Shown here: positions 8,239 to 16,833 of the stretch, in pieces
How the letters are laid out: every line of letters starts with the position of its first letter
How positions within the stretch are numbered: the stretch's first letter is position 1
From: Pseudomonas viridiflava
Lineage (GTDB): Bacteria > Pseudomonadota > Gammaproteobacteria > Pseudomonadales > Pseudomonadaceae
Assembly (NCBI RefSeq): GCF_900585905.1
Contig: NZ_UTVH01000053.1
Coordinates: 1 to 64,000, forward strand
Direction of reading: 5' to 3'
Length of the DNA: 64,000 bases
Notes under the pieces: model-generated
The model's input: only the letters and a program-made list of their open reading frames with translations
Database searches by the model: none
What the model was told of the DNA's origin: nothing
Translations under genes and position numbers: made by a program

Positions 8239-10560
8239 TTAGTTCAACCAACCCTTGACCCAGTCCATCACTTCCTGGGTCGGCGCTGCCGGACCATCGC
8301 AAGCGGAGCCGGGCGCAGGTTCACTGCCGCGAATATACGGCATCTGCACGGCATTCGGGCAGCCGGCGGCAGAACCCTGCCCGGTGGCAGCATCGACCCA
8401 CGCCTGCACCACGTTATCCGGCACTGCCATATCCAGCGGCAGCGGATCGGCTTTTTTCATGAAACTGGTCCACACCTGCAGCGCACCGGTGGCCCCGGTG
8501 AATGGCGTCTTGCCGTTATCGTCGCGGCCCAGCCAGACCACTGCCAGCAGGTCCTGGCTGAAACCGGCGAACCAGCTGTCGCGCGAATCATTGGTGGTGC
8601 CCGATTTGCCCGCCAGATTCAGCGATGCAGGCAGCACGTTGTACACCGAGCGCCCGGTACCTTCGCGCATCACGCGCTGCATTGCGTTCTGCAGCAGATA
8701 GATGGAGCCGGGATCGAAGCGTTGCTGGATCTGGAACGGGTAGCGTTTGAGCGGTTCGCCTTCGGCGGTCAGCACGCTGCGGATGCCACGCATCGGCGTG
8801 TTGAAACCACCATTGGCAATGGTCTGATACATGTTCGCCACCTGCATCGGGCTCAACGCCCCCGCCCCGAGCAACATCGACGGATACGCAGGCCAGTCGA
8901 CTTGCACGCCCAGTTTGCCGAGGGTCTTGAAGACGTTGGGTACGCCCAGTTCAAGGCCCAGCTTGGCGCTCGACAGGTTGTAGGAATGCGCCAGCCCCTG
9001 ATACAGGAAGATGTTGCCATGGGCTTTGTGATCGAAGTTCTGCGGCTTCCATACCTGACCATCGGCGCCCTTGACCTGGAACGGCTCGTCGGCGACCCAA
9101 CTGGTCAGGGTGTACTGGTTCGGACGCTCAAGTGCAGTGAGGTAAATGGAAGGTTTGACGAGCGAACCGATGGGCCGCACTGCATCGATAGCCCGGTTGA
9201 ACCCGGCGTAGCCCGCCTTGCGGCTGCCGATCAGCGCCTGAACCTCGCCGGTTTCCGGATTGGTCACCACCATGGCCGCCTCGACGTCATCGACACCCTT
9301 GCGCCCGGCCAGCCGCTTGAAGGTTTCGCTCATGGCCGACTCTGACTTCATCTGCAGAATCGGGTCGAAGCTGGTGAAGATGCGCAGCCCCTCCTCGGTC
9401 AAGTCTTCGTCGCGGTAGTCCTCGCGCAGCTGGCGCTTGACCAGATCAAGGAAGCCGGGGAACGAGCTGTCTGCCAGGCTGCCGGTCTTGGTCACGCCCA
9501 ATGGCATTTTCTTCGCTGCAGCGACCACGTCGGCCGTGGCGACCCCTTGCTGTTCAAGCAGGTCGAGTACCAGATTGCGGCGCTCCAGCGCGCGTTCCGG
9601 ATTGCGCCGGGGATTGTAATAGGACGGTCCCTTGACCAGGCCCACGAGCATTGCCACCTGATGCAGTTTCAGCTCGGACAGCGGCTGGCTGAAGAAATAC
9701 TGACTGGCCAGACCAAAGCCATGCACCGCCCGCTGCCCGTCCTGGCCGACGAACACTTCGTTGAGGTAAGCCTCGAGGATTTCCTGCTTGCTGTAGTGAA
9801 TCTCCAGCAGCACCGCCATCATCGCTTCGGTGAGCTTGCGCGTCAGGCTGCGCTCATTGGTCAGGTAGAAATTCTTCACCAGCTGTTGCGTCAGGGTACT
9901 GCCGCCCTGGCGCATCTGCCCCGCCGACGCATTGACCCAGAAGGCCCGGGCAATCGACTTCGGCGAGACCCCAAAGTGGTGGTAGAAGTCGCGGTCTTCA
10001 ACGGTCACCAGCGTGTCGAGCAGATAAGGCGGCGCCTGATCGAGCTTGATCAGGATGCGATCTTCCAGGTTCTTCGGGTACAAGCCGCCGATCATCAGTG
10101 GCTCGAGGCGCGCCACCGCCAGCTTGGCGCCATTGGCCGCCGAGAGGTCGGCGACATAGTCACCGGAGAAGCGGACACGGATCTGCTGCGCCGGATCACT
10201 GCCTTCATAGAACTGAAAACCACGGGTATTGAGGTCGACGGTATTGCCATTCACCGCCGCTGCCCCCGGGCCATTGGCCACGCTCTCACGGCGATAGCCC
10301 AGCGCATCCAGCTCGATGAGGAAGTCATCCTTGCTGAGTTTCTGGCCAACGAACAGTTCAAGGGGGCGGGCATAGACCTTGGCCGGGATCGTCCAGCGCT
10401 TGCCGGAGAATTTTTCCTGGACGATGGCATCCAGGTAAACGGCGAAGCCAGCCAGCAGGACGAAGCCGACAATGCCAAGCTTCAAGCCCCAGCCCAGCCA
10501 GGTGCGAAGCCCGCCAGGGGCAGGTTTTTTTGCTTTGCGAGAGGTGCGGGTACGAGTCAT
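8239..10560 (-). CDS. mrcB: Penicillin-binding protein 1b, bifunctional glycosyltransferase/transpeptidase
   Basis: A 773-residue class A penicillin-binding protein that polymerises and crosslinks peptidoglycan. A short basic cytosolic tail and one transmembrane helix (about residues 25-48) are followed by a UB2H-like domain, then the GT51 glycosyltransferase domain with the catalytic Glu in TVEDRDFYHHFG and the GGSTLTQQLVKN motif. The transpeptidase domain has the active-site serine in GSLVKPS, the SYN motif in SYNLSSAKLG and the KSGT motif near the end. All catalytic motifs are intact. The neighbouring lipoprotein is its likely activator. Transcribed divergently from the kinase-like gene at 10,690. 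Confidence 0.96.
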   Translation of the reverse strand: MTRTRTSRKAKKPAPGGLRTWLGWGLKLGIVGFVLLAGFAVYLDAIVQEKFSGKRWTIPAKVYARPLELFVGQKLSKDDFLIELDALGYRRESVANGPGAAAVNGNTVDLNTRGFQFYEGSDPAQQIRVRFSGDYVADLSAANGAKLAVARLEPLMIGGLYPKNLEDRILIKLDQAPPYLLDTLVTVEDRDFYHHFGVSPKSIARAFWVNASAGQMRQGGSTLTQQLVKNFYLTNERSLTRKLTEAMMAVLLEIHYSKQEILEAYLNEVFVGQDGQRAVHGFGLASQYFFSQPLSELKLHQVAMLVGLVKGPSYYNPRRNPERALERRNLVLDLLEQQGVATADVVAAAKKMPLGVTKTGSLADSSFPGFLDLVKRQLREDYRDEDLTEEGLRIFTSFDPILQMKSESAMSETFKRLAGRKGVDDVEAAMVVTNPETGEVQALIGSRKAGYAGFNRAIDAVRPIGSLVKPSIYLTALERPNQYTLTSWVADEPFQVKGADGQVWKPQNFDHKAHGNIFLYQGLAHSYNLSSAKLGLELGVPNVFKTLGKLGVQVDWPAYPSMLLGAGALSPMQVANMYQTIANGGFNTPMRGIRSVLTAEGEPLKRYPFQIQQRFDPGSIYLLQNAMQRVMREGTGRSVYNVLPASLNLAGKSGTTNDSRDSWFAGFSQDLLAVVWLGRDDNGKTPFTGATGALQVWTSFMKKADPLPLDMAVPDNVVQAWVDAATGQGSAAGCPNAVQMPYIRGSEPAPGSACDGPAAPTQEVMDWVKGWLN

Positions 10561-10689
10561 GGCGGCGGATTATACGCACTTTGCCGGGGATCGACAGACG
10601 CCCTTTCCAGAGGTTTGCAGCCTAGCCTTGAGCGGCCATAATGAGTGCCTGAATGAATTCGCCGAAACATCACTCTTGAAGGATCGTCC

Positions 10690-12234
10690 GTGAGCCAATC
10701 ACTGATTGCAGCCCTGCAGAACCCTGCCCTGTTCCCCCATGCGGTCGAGCGCTTCGAGCTCATTGAAACGCATATTTCGTGGGTTTTGCTCACCGGTCCG
10801 TTTGTCTACAAATTCAAGAAACCGGTCAACTTCGGCTTTCTCGACTTCACCACACTGGCCGCGCGCGAGCACTTCTGCCAGGAAGAACTGCGCCTCAACC
10901 AGCGCCTGACCAGTGATTTGTATCTGGAAGTGATCCCGATAACCGGCAGCCCTGAGTCACCCCGACTGGGTGGCGCAGACGAGGTCATCGAGTACGCACT
11001 GAAGATGCGTCAGTTCCCGCAAAGCGGGCTGCTGAGCACACTGCAGGCCAACGGCGAGCTGACGCCCGAGCACATCGACCAGATGGCTGCGCAGATCGGC
11101 AGGTTTCATCAACAGGCACCGGTGGTCGGGGATGATCAGGAGCTGGGTTCGCCTGACAGCGTCATGGCGCCAGTCGTGCAGAACTTCGAGCAGATTCGCC
11201 CGCTCATCAGCGAAAAATCCGACCTGACGCAACTCGATGCCTTACAGGCCTGGGCCGAGTCCAGCTTCCAGCGCCTCAAGCCCCTGCTGGCCAGGCGCAA
11301 GACAGAAGGCTTCATTCGTGAATGCCACGGAGATATCCATCTGGGCAACATCACCTTGATTGACAGTCAGGTGGTGATTTTTGACTGCATCGAATTCAAC
11401 GAACCGTTCCGCAAGACGGACGTTTACGCCGACATCGGTTTTCTGGCCATGGACCTCGAAGACCGAGGGCTCAAATCCCTGTCGCGACGGCTGATCACGC
11501 AATACCTGGAGCTGACCGGCGACTATCAGGGCCTGGAGCTGCTCAACTTCTACAAGGCATACCGCGCAATGGTGCGGGCCAAGATCGCCCTCTTCAGCCT
11601 GCCCGCCGACGCCGATCCGGTGCAACGTGGCGCCACCCTGCGCCAGTACCGCAACTACGCGAATCTGGCGGAGAGCTACAGCGCGATCCCTTCACCGTTT
11701 CTGGTGATCACCCATGGCGTCTCGGCCGTCGGCAAAAGCCACGTCGCCATGCGCCTGGTTGAAGCGCTGGGCGCAGTGCGCTTGCGCTCCGATGTCGAGC
11801 GCAAACGCTTGTTCAGCGAGCAGACCGCCGACAGCGGCCTTTATGCGACCAACAGCAGCCAGGCCACCTATACACGTCTGCACGAGCTGGCCACAACTGT
11901 GCTGCGTGCCGGGTTCCCGGTGGTGATCGATGCCACCTATCTCAAGCGCGATCAGCGCGACGGCGCGGCGAAAGTGGCGGAAATCACCGGCGTGCCGTTC
12001 CTGATTCTGGATTGCAACGCGCCGCAGGCCGTCATCGCCGGCTGGCTTGCCCAGCGCCAGACAGAAAACAATGACCCGTCCGACGCGACTCTGGCCGTCA
12101 TTGAGGCTCAGCAGTCCAGCCGAGAGCCGCTTGATGCCGCAGAGGTGCTGCGCAGCAAACGTGTTGAAACCAACCAGAGCAGCGACCTCGACGAGTTGAT
12201 CAAGAATATTCGTCAACGCCTGCCAGCGCTCTAA
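10690..12234 (+). CDS. Fusion of aminoglycoside-phosphotransferase-like and P-loop kinase domains
   Basis: A 514-residue two-domain protein. The N-terminal two thirds (about 1-335) is a protein-kinase-like phosphotransferase domain of the APH type with the catalytic HGDIHLGN segment and a following metal-binding IFDCIEFN. The C-terminal third (about 340-514) is a P-loop kinase domain with a Walker A motif, GVSAVGKS. The combination is conserved in many proteobacteria but I know of no demonstrated substrate; it should not be called an aminoglycoside resistance gene. The start is a GTG at 10,690 with an AAGGA ribosome site. It is divergent from mrcB and is followed by a 10-base-pair inverted repeat. 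Confidence 0.8.
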   Translation: MSQSLIAALQNPALFPHAVERFELIETHISWVLLTGPFVYKFKKPVNFGFLDFTTLAAREHFCQEELRLNQRLTSDLYLEVIPITGSPESPRLGGADEVIEYALKMRQFPQSGLLSTLQANGELTPEHIDQMAAQIGRFHQQAPVVGDDQELGSPDSVMAPVVQNFEQIRPLISEKSDLTQLDALQAWAESSFQRLKPLLARRKTEGFIRECHGDIHLGNITLIDSQVVIFDCIEFNEPFRKTDVYADIGFLAMDLEDRGLKSLSRRLITQYLELTGDYQGLELLNFYKAYRAMVRAKIALFSLPADADPVQRGATLRQYRNYANLAESYSAIPSPFLVITHGVSAVGKSHVAMRLVEALGAVRLRSDVERKRLFSEQTADSGLYATNSSQATYTRLHELATTVLRAGFPVVIDATYLKRDQRDGAAKVAEITGVPFLILDCNAPQAVIAGWLAQRQTENNDPSDATLAVIEAQQSSREPLDAAEVLRSKRVETNQSSDLDELIKNIRQRLPAL

Positions 12235-12242
12235 CGCAATGA

Positions 12243-12279
12243 TTCGAGCCGTCTGGCAGTTAGTGCTTCACGGCTCGAA
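12243..12279. repeat. 10-bp perfect inverted repeat upstream of the pentapeptide gene
   Basis: TTCGAGCCGT (12,243-12,252) and ACGGCTCGAA (12,270-12,279) are perfect inverted copies around a 17-base loop. It begins nine bases past the upstream stop codon and its right arm overlaps the -35 region of the next promoter. It could be a terminator without a long T-run or an operator. Confidence 0.6.
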
Positions 12280-12296
12280 AACAGTGGCGATATAAT
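12267..12296 (+). promoter_or_regulatory. Predicted promoter of the pentapeptide-repeat gene
   Basis: A perfect TATAAT at 12,291-12,296 with a weak -35 (TTCACG, 12,267-12,272; 18-base spacer) lies 40 bases before the pentapeptide-repeat gene. The -35 sits in the right arm of the inverted repeat at 12,243-12,279. Confidence 0.5.
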
Positions 12297-12335
12297 GGCG
12301 CCATAATTCCAACGCAAACGCACAGGTAAGGCACC

Positions 12336-12680
12336 ATGAGTCATCCAAAGGTACTTGATTCCTCCCTCTACACGATGCTGCGCAACGATAACGTGGCGGG
12401 CTTCAACCAGGAAAAACCCAAGTCCGGCACTGTCGACCTGGCAGGCGGCGATTTCCGTGGGCTGGACTTGCGCAACCTTGACACCAGCGGGATTGACTTC
12501 ACCGACGCTTATTTTCGCTCGGCGGATCTGCGTGGCCTGGACCTGAGTAACACGCCCATGGAAGGCGCCAGCATCGCCCACGCACAGATATCGGGTGTGT
12601 TCTTCCCGCGCGAGCTGACGGCCGACGAGATTCTCATGTCCGTCAATTTTGGTACGCGTCTGCGCTATCGCACTCACTAA
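12336..12680 (+). CDS. Small pentapeptide-repeat protein
   Basis: A 114-residue protein with roughly seven tandem pentapeptide-like units of the A(D/N)Lxx type (FRGLDLRNLDTSGIDFTDAY and on to LRGLDLSNTPM), expected to form a short right-handed quadrilateral beta helix. There is no signal peptide. Some pentapeptide proteins mimic DNA and protect gyrase, but the short length and divergent repeats give no basis for that here; the function is unknown. A strong TATAAT lies 40 bases upstream and AGGTAAGGC near the start can serve as ribosome site. Confidence 0.82.
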   Translation: MSHPKVLDSSLYTMLRNDNVAGFNQEKPKSGTVDLAGGDFRGLDLRNLDTSGIDFTDAYFRSADLRGLDLSNTPMEGASIAHAQISGVFFPRELTADEILMSVNFGTRLRYRTH

Positions 12681-12873
12681 GTCGCCTCATTAATAACCTG
12701 CAGCCTGCATGTGCAACGCATGCCGGGCTCACACTCCAACGCCTGCATGACCGTCGATCACCTCAGGTTATCGCTGCGATGACTTATCTGTGCTATCTGC
12801 CAACATCCCGCTACACTCCTCCTCGCTACACATGCGTTTATTCGCTCAAGGCTTAGGATTGCACGGAGGCATG

Positions 12874-13158
12874 ATGAACGATGAACTGCTTAACCTGAAA
12901 AACCTTGGCAAGACATCAGCGCAGTGGCTGCACGCAGTAGGCATCCACTCGGTAGCTGACCTGCGTCGACTGGGCGCGGTGGATGCCTACAAGGCGGTAC
13001 GCAAACGAGGATTTCGTGCCACCAAAGTGCTGCTCTATGCAATCGAAGCGGCACTACTGGACATCCACTGGAATGATCTGCCAGAAGATCGCAAGCAGGA
13101 GTTGAATGAAAGGGCCTGCCCGGCAGCCTGTGTCCGCCAACTCATCGGCGAGATTTGA
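12874..13158 (+). CDS. TfoX C-terminal domain protein
   Basis: A 94-residue protein matching the C-terminal (helix-hairpin-helix-like) domain of TfoX/Sxy competence regulators: LKNLGKTSAQWLHAVGIHSVADLRRLG followed by AYKAVRKRGF and LLYAIEAALLDIHWNDLP. The N-terminal TfoX domain is absent, so it is not a full competence regulator; stand-alone copies are common in Pseudomonas and their role is unknown. The start is set at the ATG at 12,874, four bases after a GGAGG; the ATG at 12,871 is only one base away from it. A longer upstream in-frame extension looks non-coding. Confidence 0.8.
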   Translation: MNDELLNLKNLGKTSAQWLHAVGIHSVADLRRLGAVDAYKAVRKRGFRATKVLLYAIEAALLDIHWNDLPEDRKQELNERACPAACVRQLIGEI

Positions 13159-13188
13159 CGCTGTAACCTGCACAGCAGAAATAAGCCG

Positions 13189-13220
13189 TTGACATGCAAA
13201 TGAGAATCGATATTATTATC
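13189..13220 (+). promoter_or_regulatory. PrrF promoter with overlapping Fur box
   Basis: TTGACA (13,189-13,194), a 16-base spacer and TATTAT (13,211-13,216) form a strong promoter. The spacer and -10 overlap a Fur-box-like sequence, TGAGAATCGATATTATTATC (13,201-13,220), close to the GATAAT-type repeat that Fur-Fe(II) binds. Repression under iron sufficiency is therefore expected. Confidence 0.82.
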
Positions 13221-13222
13221 AC

Positions 13223-13333
13223 AACTGGTCGCGAGACTGGCCGATAATTGAAAGACCTTGGTTCGGACTTTCAGATTATCTCCTCATCAGGCTAATCACG
13301 GTTTTTGACCCGGCTCTTGCCGGGTCTTTTTTT
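13223..13333 (+). ncRNA. prrF: PrrF iron-responsive small RNA
   Basis: About 111 bases starting AACTGGTCGCGAGACTGG, containing the hallmark core CAGATTATCTCCTCATCAGG and ending in the terminator hairpin GACCCGGCTCTTGCCGGGTC followed by a T-run at 13,326-13,333. This matches Pseudomonas PrrF sRNAs, which act with Hfq to repress iron-rich and heme/TCA-cycle proteins during iron starvation, the functional analogue of RyhB. The promoter overlaps a Fur box. Only one copy is present in this window; P. aeruginosa has two in tandem. Start is estimated from the -10 position. Confidence 0.9.
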
Positions 13334-13355
13334 GCCTGCATCATGGCTGGCGTGC

Positions 13356-14144
13356 TCAATAGCCGTGGCGATGTGCAGCGATGCCTTGAACCCCCAGTTG
13401 CAGCAACAGGTCGTCGAGCAGACTCGAGCCGGTCAGCCTGACCCGTTGTGCAGACAGCCACTGCGGCCCGAAACGGTCGCGCGCCATGCCCATGAACTGG
13501 CGGGTTTCGGCAAAGGTGCGCAGGCCGCCACAACACTTGAGCCCCACCTGCCCACCCACTTCGGCGATGGCTTGGAGCATGATGCGTACGGCCTGTGGCG
13601 TCGGTGCGCCACCCAGCTTGCCGGTGTTGGTCTTGATGAAATCTGCGCCACAGGCAATCACCGAGTGGCAGGCATCGCGAATGAGCTGCGGGTCGCGCAG
13701 GTCGCTGACTTCCAGCGTGACAGTCAGGGATGCGCGCTGGCCGCATTCGACCCGACAGGCCGCTACCATGTCCATTCCCGTCTGCGCGTCACCGCCGAGC
13801 AGTCCGTGAAATGGAAACACCAGGTCAACCTCGTCGGCTCCCGCGATGACTGAAGACCGGGCTTCAGACACAGTCACCTGAAGGCCTGACGACGCATACG
13901 GAAAGTTGACAAGCGAGATCACGTTAACGCCAGGCATCCCCAGGCGATCCAGCGTGGTCCGTGCCAGCAGCACGAACCGTGGCAGCACGTAAACGGCGGC
14001 GATTGGCCCGAAGGGCGTCATCGCCCGCTGACACAGGCCGGTAATCCGCGCTTCGGTGTCATCGACAGTCAGCGCCATCAACTCGAATAGCCCGATCGCC
14101 TGGCGAACCAGCGCCTCGTCGGCATCAGTCATTGCAGTGCTCAT
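13356..14144 (-). CDS. deoC: Deoxyribose-phosphate aldolase
   Basis: A 262-residue TIM-barrel aldolase of the E. coli-type DeoC family, which cleaves 2-deoxyribose 5-phosphate to acetaldehyde and glyceraldehyde 3-phosphate. The Schiff-base lysine is K171 in DFIKTNTGK, the second active-site lysine is K203 in GLKCCGGLRT, and the aspartate is D107 in DEVDLVFPF. The phosphate-binding loop usually reads KPAGG; here it is KCCGG, an unusual change beside a catalytic lysine. No deoxynucleoside-catabolism neighbours (deoA, deoB, deoD) are present, so it is an orphan gene beside the PrrF sRNA. A GTGGGA-type ribosome site precedes the ATG at 14,144. Confidence 0.88.
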   Translation of the reverse strand: MSTAMTDADEALVRQAIGLFELMALTVDDTEARITGLCQRAMTPFGPIAAVYVLPRFVLLARTTLDRLGMPGVNVISLVNFPYASSGLQVTVSEARSSVIAGADEVDLVFPFHGLLGGDAQTGMDMVAACRVECGQRASLTVTLEVSDLRDPQLIRDACHSVIACGADFIKTNTGKLGGAPTPQAVRIMLQAIAEVGGQVGLKCCGGLRTFAETRQFMGMARDRFGPQWLSAQRVRLTGSSLLDDLLLQLGVQGIAAHRHGY

Positions 14145-14328
14145 AGCAAAATCCCACCCTTAGCGGCTCAAGTGCAGACCCTACTAGAGCTGCGCACCCG
14201 CGAGCGCCCTGCGCGCTGGTTAGAGAGCAGGATTACAGAACAAAGAGAAATCTCCGACGAAGCAAAAAGCCTTGAACGCTGCCACACTGTTGCGCCGCTT
14301 TGATCATCCAACCCGTCAGGAGGCCCTG

Positions 14329-14658
14329 TTGATATTGCTCTGTGAAAGCGCTCGCCTGCCTGAATCCGCGAGCTGCGGATTTGCCCTGGCCGACACTGAA
14401 GTCTTTGCGGTCAGACGCGACGGCCAGGTGTTCGTCTATCGCAACCGCTGCCCTCATCGCGGCGCTGCGCTGCAGTGGCAAGCCGATCAGTTTCTCGACG
14501 ACAGTGCCAGCCTCATCCGCTGCGCCAGCCATGGCGCATTGTTTTTGATCGAGACTGGCGAGTGCGTCGCTGGCCCCTGCGAAGGCCAGGCGCTGACGCC
14601 GGTGGCCTGCCGTGAAGACAGGCACGGCATCTGGATCGATACCGACAAGGCACACTGA
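14329..14658 (+). CDS. Rieske [2Fe-2S] domain protein
   Basis: A roughly 110-residue, single-domain Rieske ferredoxin-like protein. The two cluster-binding boxes are present: C-P-H-R-G (YRNRCPHRGAAL) and C-x2-H (RCASHGALF), 2 His and 2 Cys. Such small proteins donate electrons to oxygenases or nitrite reductases, but no partner lies nearby. I chose a TTG start at 14,329 because an AGGAGG lies five bases before it; the frame stays open to a TTG at 14,272, which lacks a ribosome site. Its 3' end directly abuts the convergent sfsA gene. Confidence 0.82.
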   Translation: MILLCESARLPESASCGFALADTEVFAVRRDGQVFVYRNRCPHRGAALQWQADQFLDDSASLIRCASHGALFLIETGECVAGPCEGQALTPVACREDRHGIWIDTDKAH

Positions 14659-15378
14659 TCAGCCTTGTGCAGACCAGCGAACCTCCAGAGGCCGGTCGAT
14701 GAACACGTCCTGCGCCGTCAATTGCACGCCATAGGCCAGCACTTCGACACCCGCCGCCACCGCCTCACGCAATGCTGCAGCGTAACCGGGGTCGACTTCC
14801 TCGGCGGGCCTGACCGCTTCAATGCCCGTCAAGTTGACGCAATACAACAGCACGGCGCGGGTGCCTTCCCGCGCCAGCGCGGCCAGCTCGCGCAGATGTC
14901 GCGCGCCACGCTGGGTCACCGCATCCGGAAACGCTGCCACGCTGGAATCCGCGAACCCGAGGGTGACACTTTTGACTTCGACGTAGGCCGCGCCCTCGGG
15001 GTAATCCAGACGGAAATCAACCCGGCTTTTCTCCACACCGTAGGCCACTTCGCGCTTGAGCCCGGTGAACCCGTTGAGCTCGGCAATTATCCCGGCACGC
15101 AGCGCCTCCTCAACCAGCGCGTTGGCGCGCCCGGTGTTCACGCAGGCCAGCCGCCCCTGCGGGGTTTCGCTGATTTCCCAGGTGCCCGGCAGTTTGCGCT
15201 TCGGATCGCTGGAGCGGCTGAACCAGACGCGGCCGCCCGGCATCATGCAATTGAACATCGACCCGGTGTTGGGGCAGTGAATGGTCAGAAGTTCGCCGCT
15301 GTCGGTACGGATGTCAGCCAAAAAACGCTTGTAACGCAGCAACAGGACACCCTGCTCAAGCTCTGGAGAAAAACGCAT
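14659..15378 (-). CDS. sfsA: SfsA family protein (sugar fermentation stimulation homolog)
   Basis: A 239-residue protein of the SfsA family, with an N-terminal OB-like part ([12 protein letters not shown] and HCPNTGSM) and a C-terminal nuclease-like fold ([23 protein letters not shown] with its D-E-x-K pattern). In E. coli overproduction affects maltose metabolism and DNA binding was proposed; the true role is uncertain. Its ATG overlaps the stop of the upstream aminotransferase gene by one base, so the two are an operon. Confidence 0.92.
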   Translation of the reverse strand: MRFSPELEQGVLLLRYKRFLADIRTDSGELLTIHCPNTGSMFNCMMPGGRVWFSRSSDPKRKLPGTWEISETPQGRLACVNTGRANALVEEALRAGIIAELNGFTGLKREVAYGVEKSRVDFRLDYPEGAAYVEVKSVTLGFADSSVAAFPDAVTQRGARHLRELAALAREGTRAVLLYCVNLTGIEAVRPAEEVDPGYAAALREAVAAGVEVLAYGVQLTAQDVFIDRPLEVRWSAQG

Positions 15379-16550
15379 CAGCCTTGCCAGCTCCTGAGTC
15401 CGCGGGCGATTCGCTCAACAGCCTGCTGAAGACGCGGCAAACTCTGGGTATATGCGAAGCGCACATGGTGGCCCGCCTGAAAACGCCCGAAATCCAGGCC
15501 GGGGGTGATTGCCACGTGCTCGGTTTCCAGAAAGTGCTGGCAAAAGGCGAAGGCGTCACCGCCAAAGGCACTGATGTCGGCATACAGGTAGAAGGCGCCT
15601 TCTGGCTCAACCGCAATGTCAAAGCCCAGCTCGCGCAGAGCCGGGAGGAGAAAGTCCCGACGCAACCCGAATTCGCGGCGCCGCTGCTCCAGAATCGCAA
15701 GCGTTGCTGGTTCAAAGCAGGCCAGAGCGGCGTACTGAGCCATGCTTGGCGCGCTGATGTAGAGGTTTTGCGCGAGCTTTTCCAGATCGCTGATCGCCCC
15801 GGACGGCGCCACCAGCCAGCCCAGACGCCAGCCGGTCATGCCGAAATATTTGGAAAAACTGTTGAGGACGAACGCCTCGTTATCGACCTCCAGCACGCTG
15901 GAGGCATCGCAACCATACGTCAGCCCATGGTAGATCTCGTCCACCACCAGATGCCCGTTGCGCGCCTTTATCGCTGTCGATAGTGCGGCCAGTTCGGCCC
16001 GCGTCAGCAGCGTGCCGGTCGGGTTGGCAGGTGAGGCCACCAGCGCACCCACGCTGTTCTCGTTCCAGTGCCGCTCTACCAGCTCGGGGTTGAGCTGGTA
16101 GCGCTCTTGCGGACCGACCGGCACCAGCTGCGCCTCGCCCTCTACCAAACGCAGAAAATGCCGATTGCAGGGATAACCCGGATCCGCCAGCAGCCAGTGT
16201 TTGCCGGGATCGACCAGCAGACTGCTGGCCAGCAGCAACGCCCCGGAGCCGCCCGGAGTGATCAGGATGCGCTGCGGATCGATGTCGACCGCATAGCGCT
16301 GCGCATAGAACCCGGCAATGGCCTCGCGCAGTTGCGGCAGCCCGCGCGCAGCGGTGTAGCGAGTCTTGCCCGCCGCCAGCGCCGCCTGCCCTGCAGCAAT
16401 GATGGGCTGCGCGGTGATGAAGTCGGGCTCGCCGATCTCCAGGTGAATCACATCGTGCCCTGCCGCCTGCAGCTCGTTGGCGCGGGCCAGCAGGGCCATC
16501 ACGTGAAAAGGTTCGATGGCGCGGCTGCGCGCGCTGTAGGGCTGAGCCAT
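15378..16550 (-). CDS. PLP-dependent class I/II aminotransferase
   Basis: A 390-residue fold-type I aminotransferase (AspC/AlaA-like superfamily). The PLP lysine is in the [16 protein letters not shown] segment (SFSK), the conserved Asn is in SPANPTG, the Asp/Tyr pair in VDEIYHGL and the substrate-carboxylate arginine near the C-terminus ([10 protein letters not shown]). The substrate cannot be told from sequence alone; aspartate, alanine or aromatic amino acids are all possible. The ATG at 16,550 is preferred because [15 protein letters not shown] begins the family alignment, and the upstream extension includes a Cys-rich, atypical stretch. It overlaps sfsA by one base. Confidence 0.88.
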   Translation of the reverse strand: MAQPYSARSRAIEPFHVMALLARANELQAAGHDVIHLEIGEPDFITAQPIIAAGQAALAAGKTRYTAARGLPQLREAIAGFYAQRYAVDIDPQRILITPGGSGALLLASSLLVDPGKHWLLADPGYPCNRHFLRLVEGEAQLVPVGPQERYQLNPELVERHWNENSVGALVASPANPTGTLLTRAELAALSTAIKARNGHLVVDEIYHGLTYGCDASSVLEVDNEAFVLNSFSKYFGMTGWRLGWLVAPSGAISDLEKLAQNLYISAPSMAQYAALACFEPATLAILEQRRREFGLRRDFLLPALRELGFDIAVEPEGAFYLYADISAFGGDAFAFCQHFLETEHVAITPGLDFGRFQAGHHVRFAYTQSLPRLQQAVERIARGLRSWQG

Positions 16551-16581
16551 TGGCCTTCCTTTAATCAGACGGGCCAGGCAT

Positions 16582-16593
16582 GTGCATATGCAC
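16582..16593. repeat. 12-base palindrome upstream of the aminotransferase gene
   Basis: GTGCATATGCAC is a perfect palindrome 32 bases upstream of the aminotransferase start, in the divergent spacer shared with dksA. It could be an operator; nothing in the sequence identifies a regulator. The rest of 16,594-16,833 shows no gene. Confidence 0.35.
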
Positions 16594-16833
16594 TGGCGGT
16601 GGACGCCGATTCTACCCAAGGGCGACGCGGGCGTAACGTTAATAGCGTCGACGCTGCCCTGCGCAGTGCGATAAATAGCAGACGCTCAGGAGGAGGACTC
16701 ACGCTCGACAACCGGGAGTAGCGTGCGGCGATTCTATCTGGTAAGTTCGCCCGCTTGCAGCCGCAGGGCCGACAGGTGTCGGTGAAGGATTTTAACCTGC
16801 GCAATAGATCAAAGAGTGAGAGGCTGTCCATTC

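Noticed and set aside
10690..12234. Aminoglycoside resistance gene
   Set aside because: The APH-like fold alone does not show resistance, and the fusion with a P-loop kinase is a conserved housekeeping architecture.
12336..12680. Qnr-type gyrase-protection protein
   Set aside because: It is half the length of Qnr proteins and its repeats are too few and irregular.
12874..13158. Complete TfoX/Sxy competence regulator
   Set aside because: Only the C-terminal domain is present.
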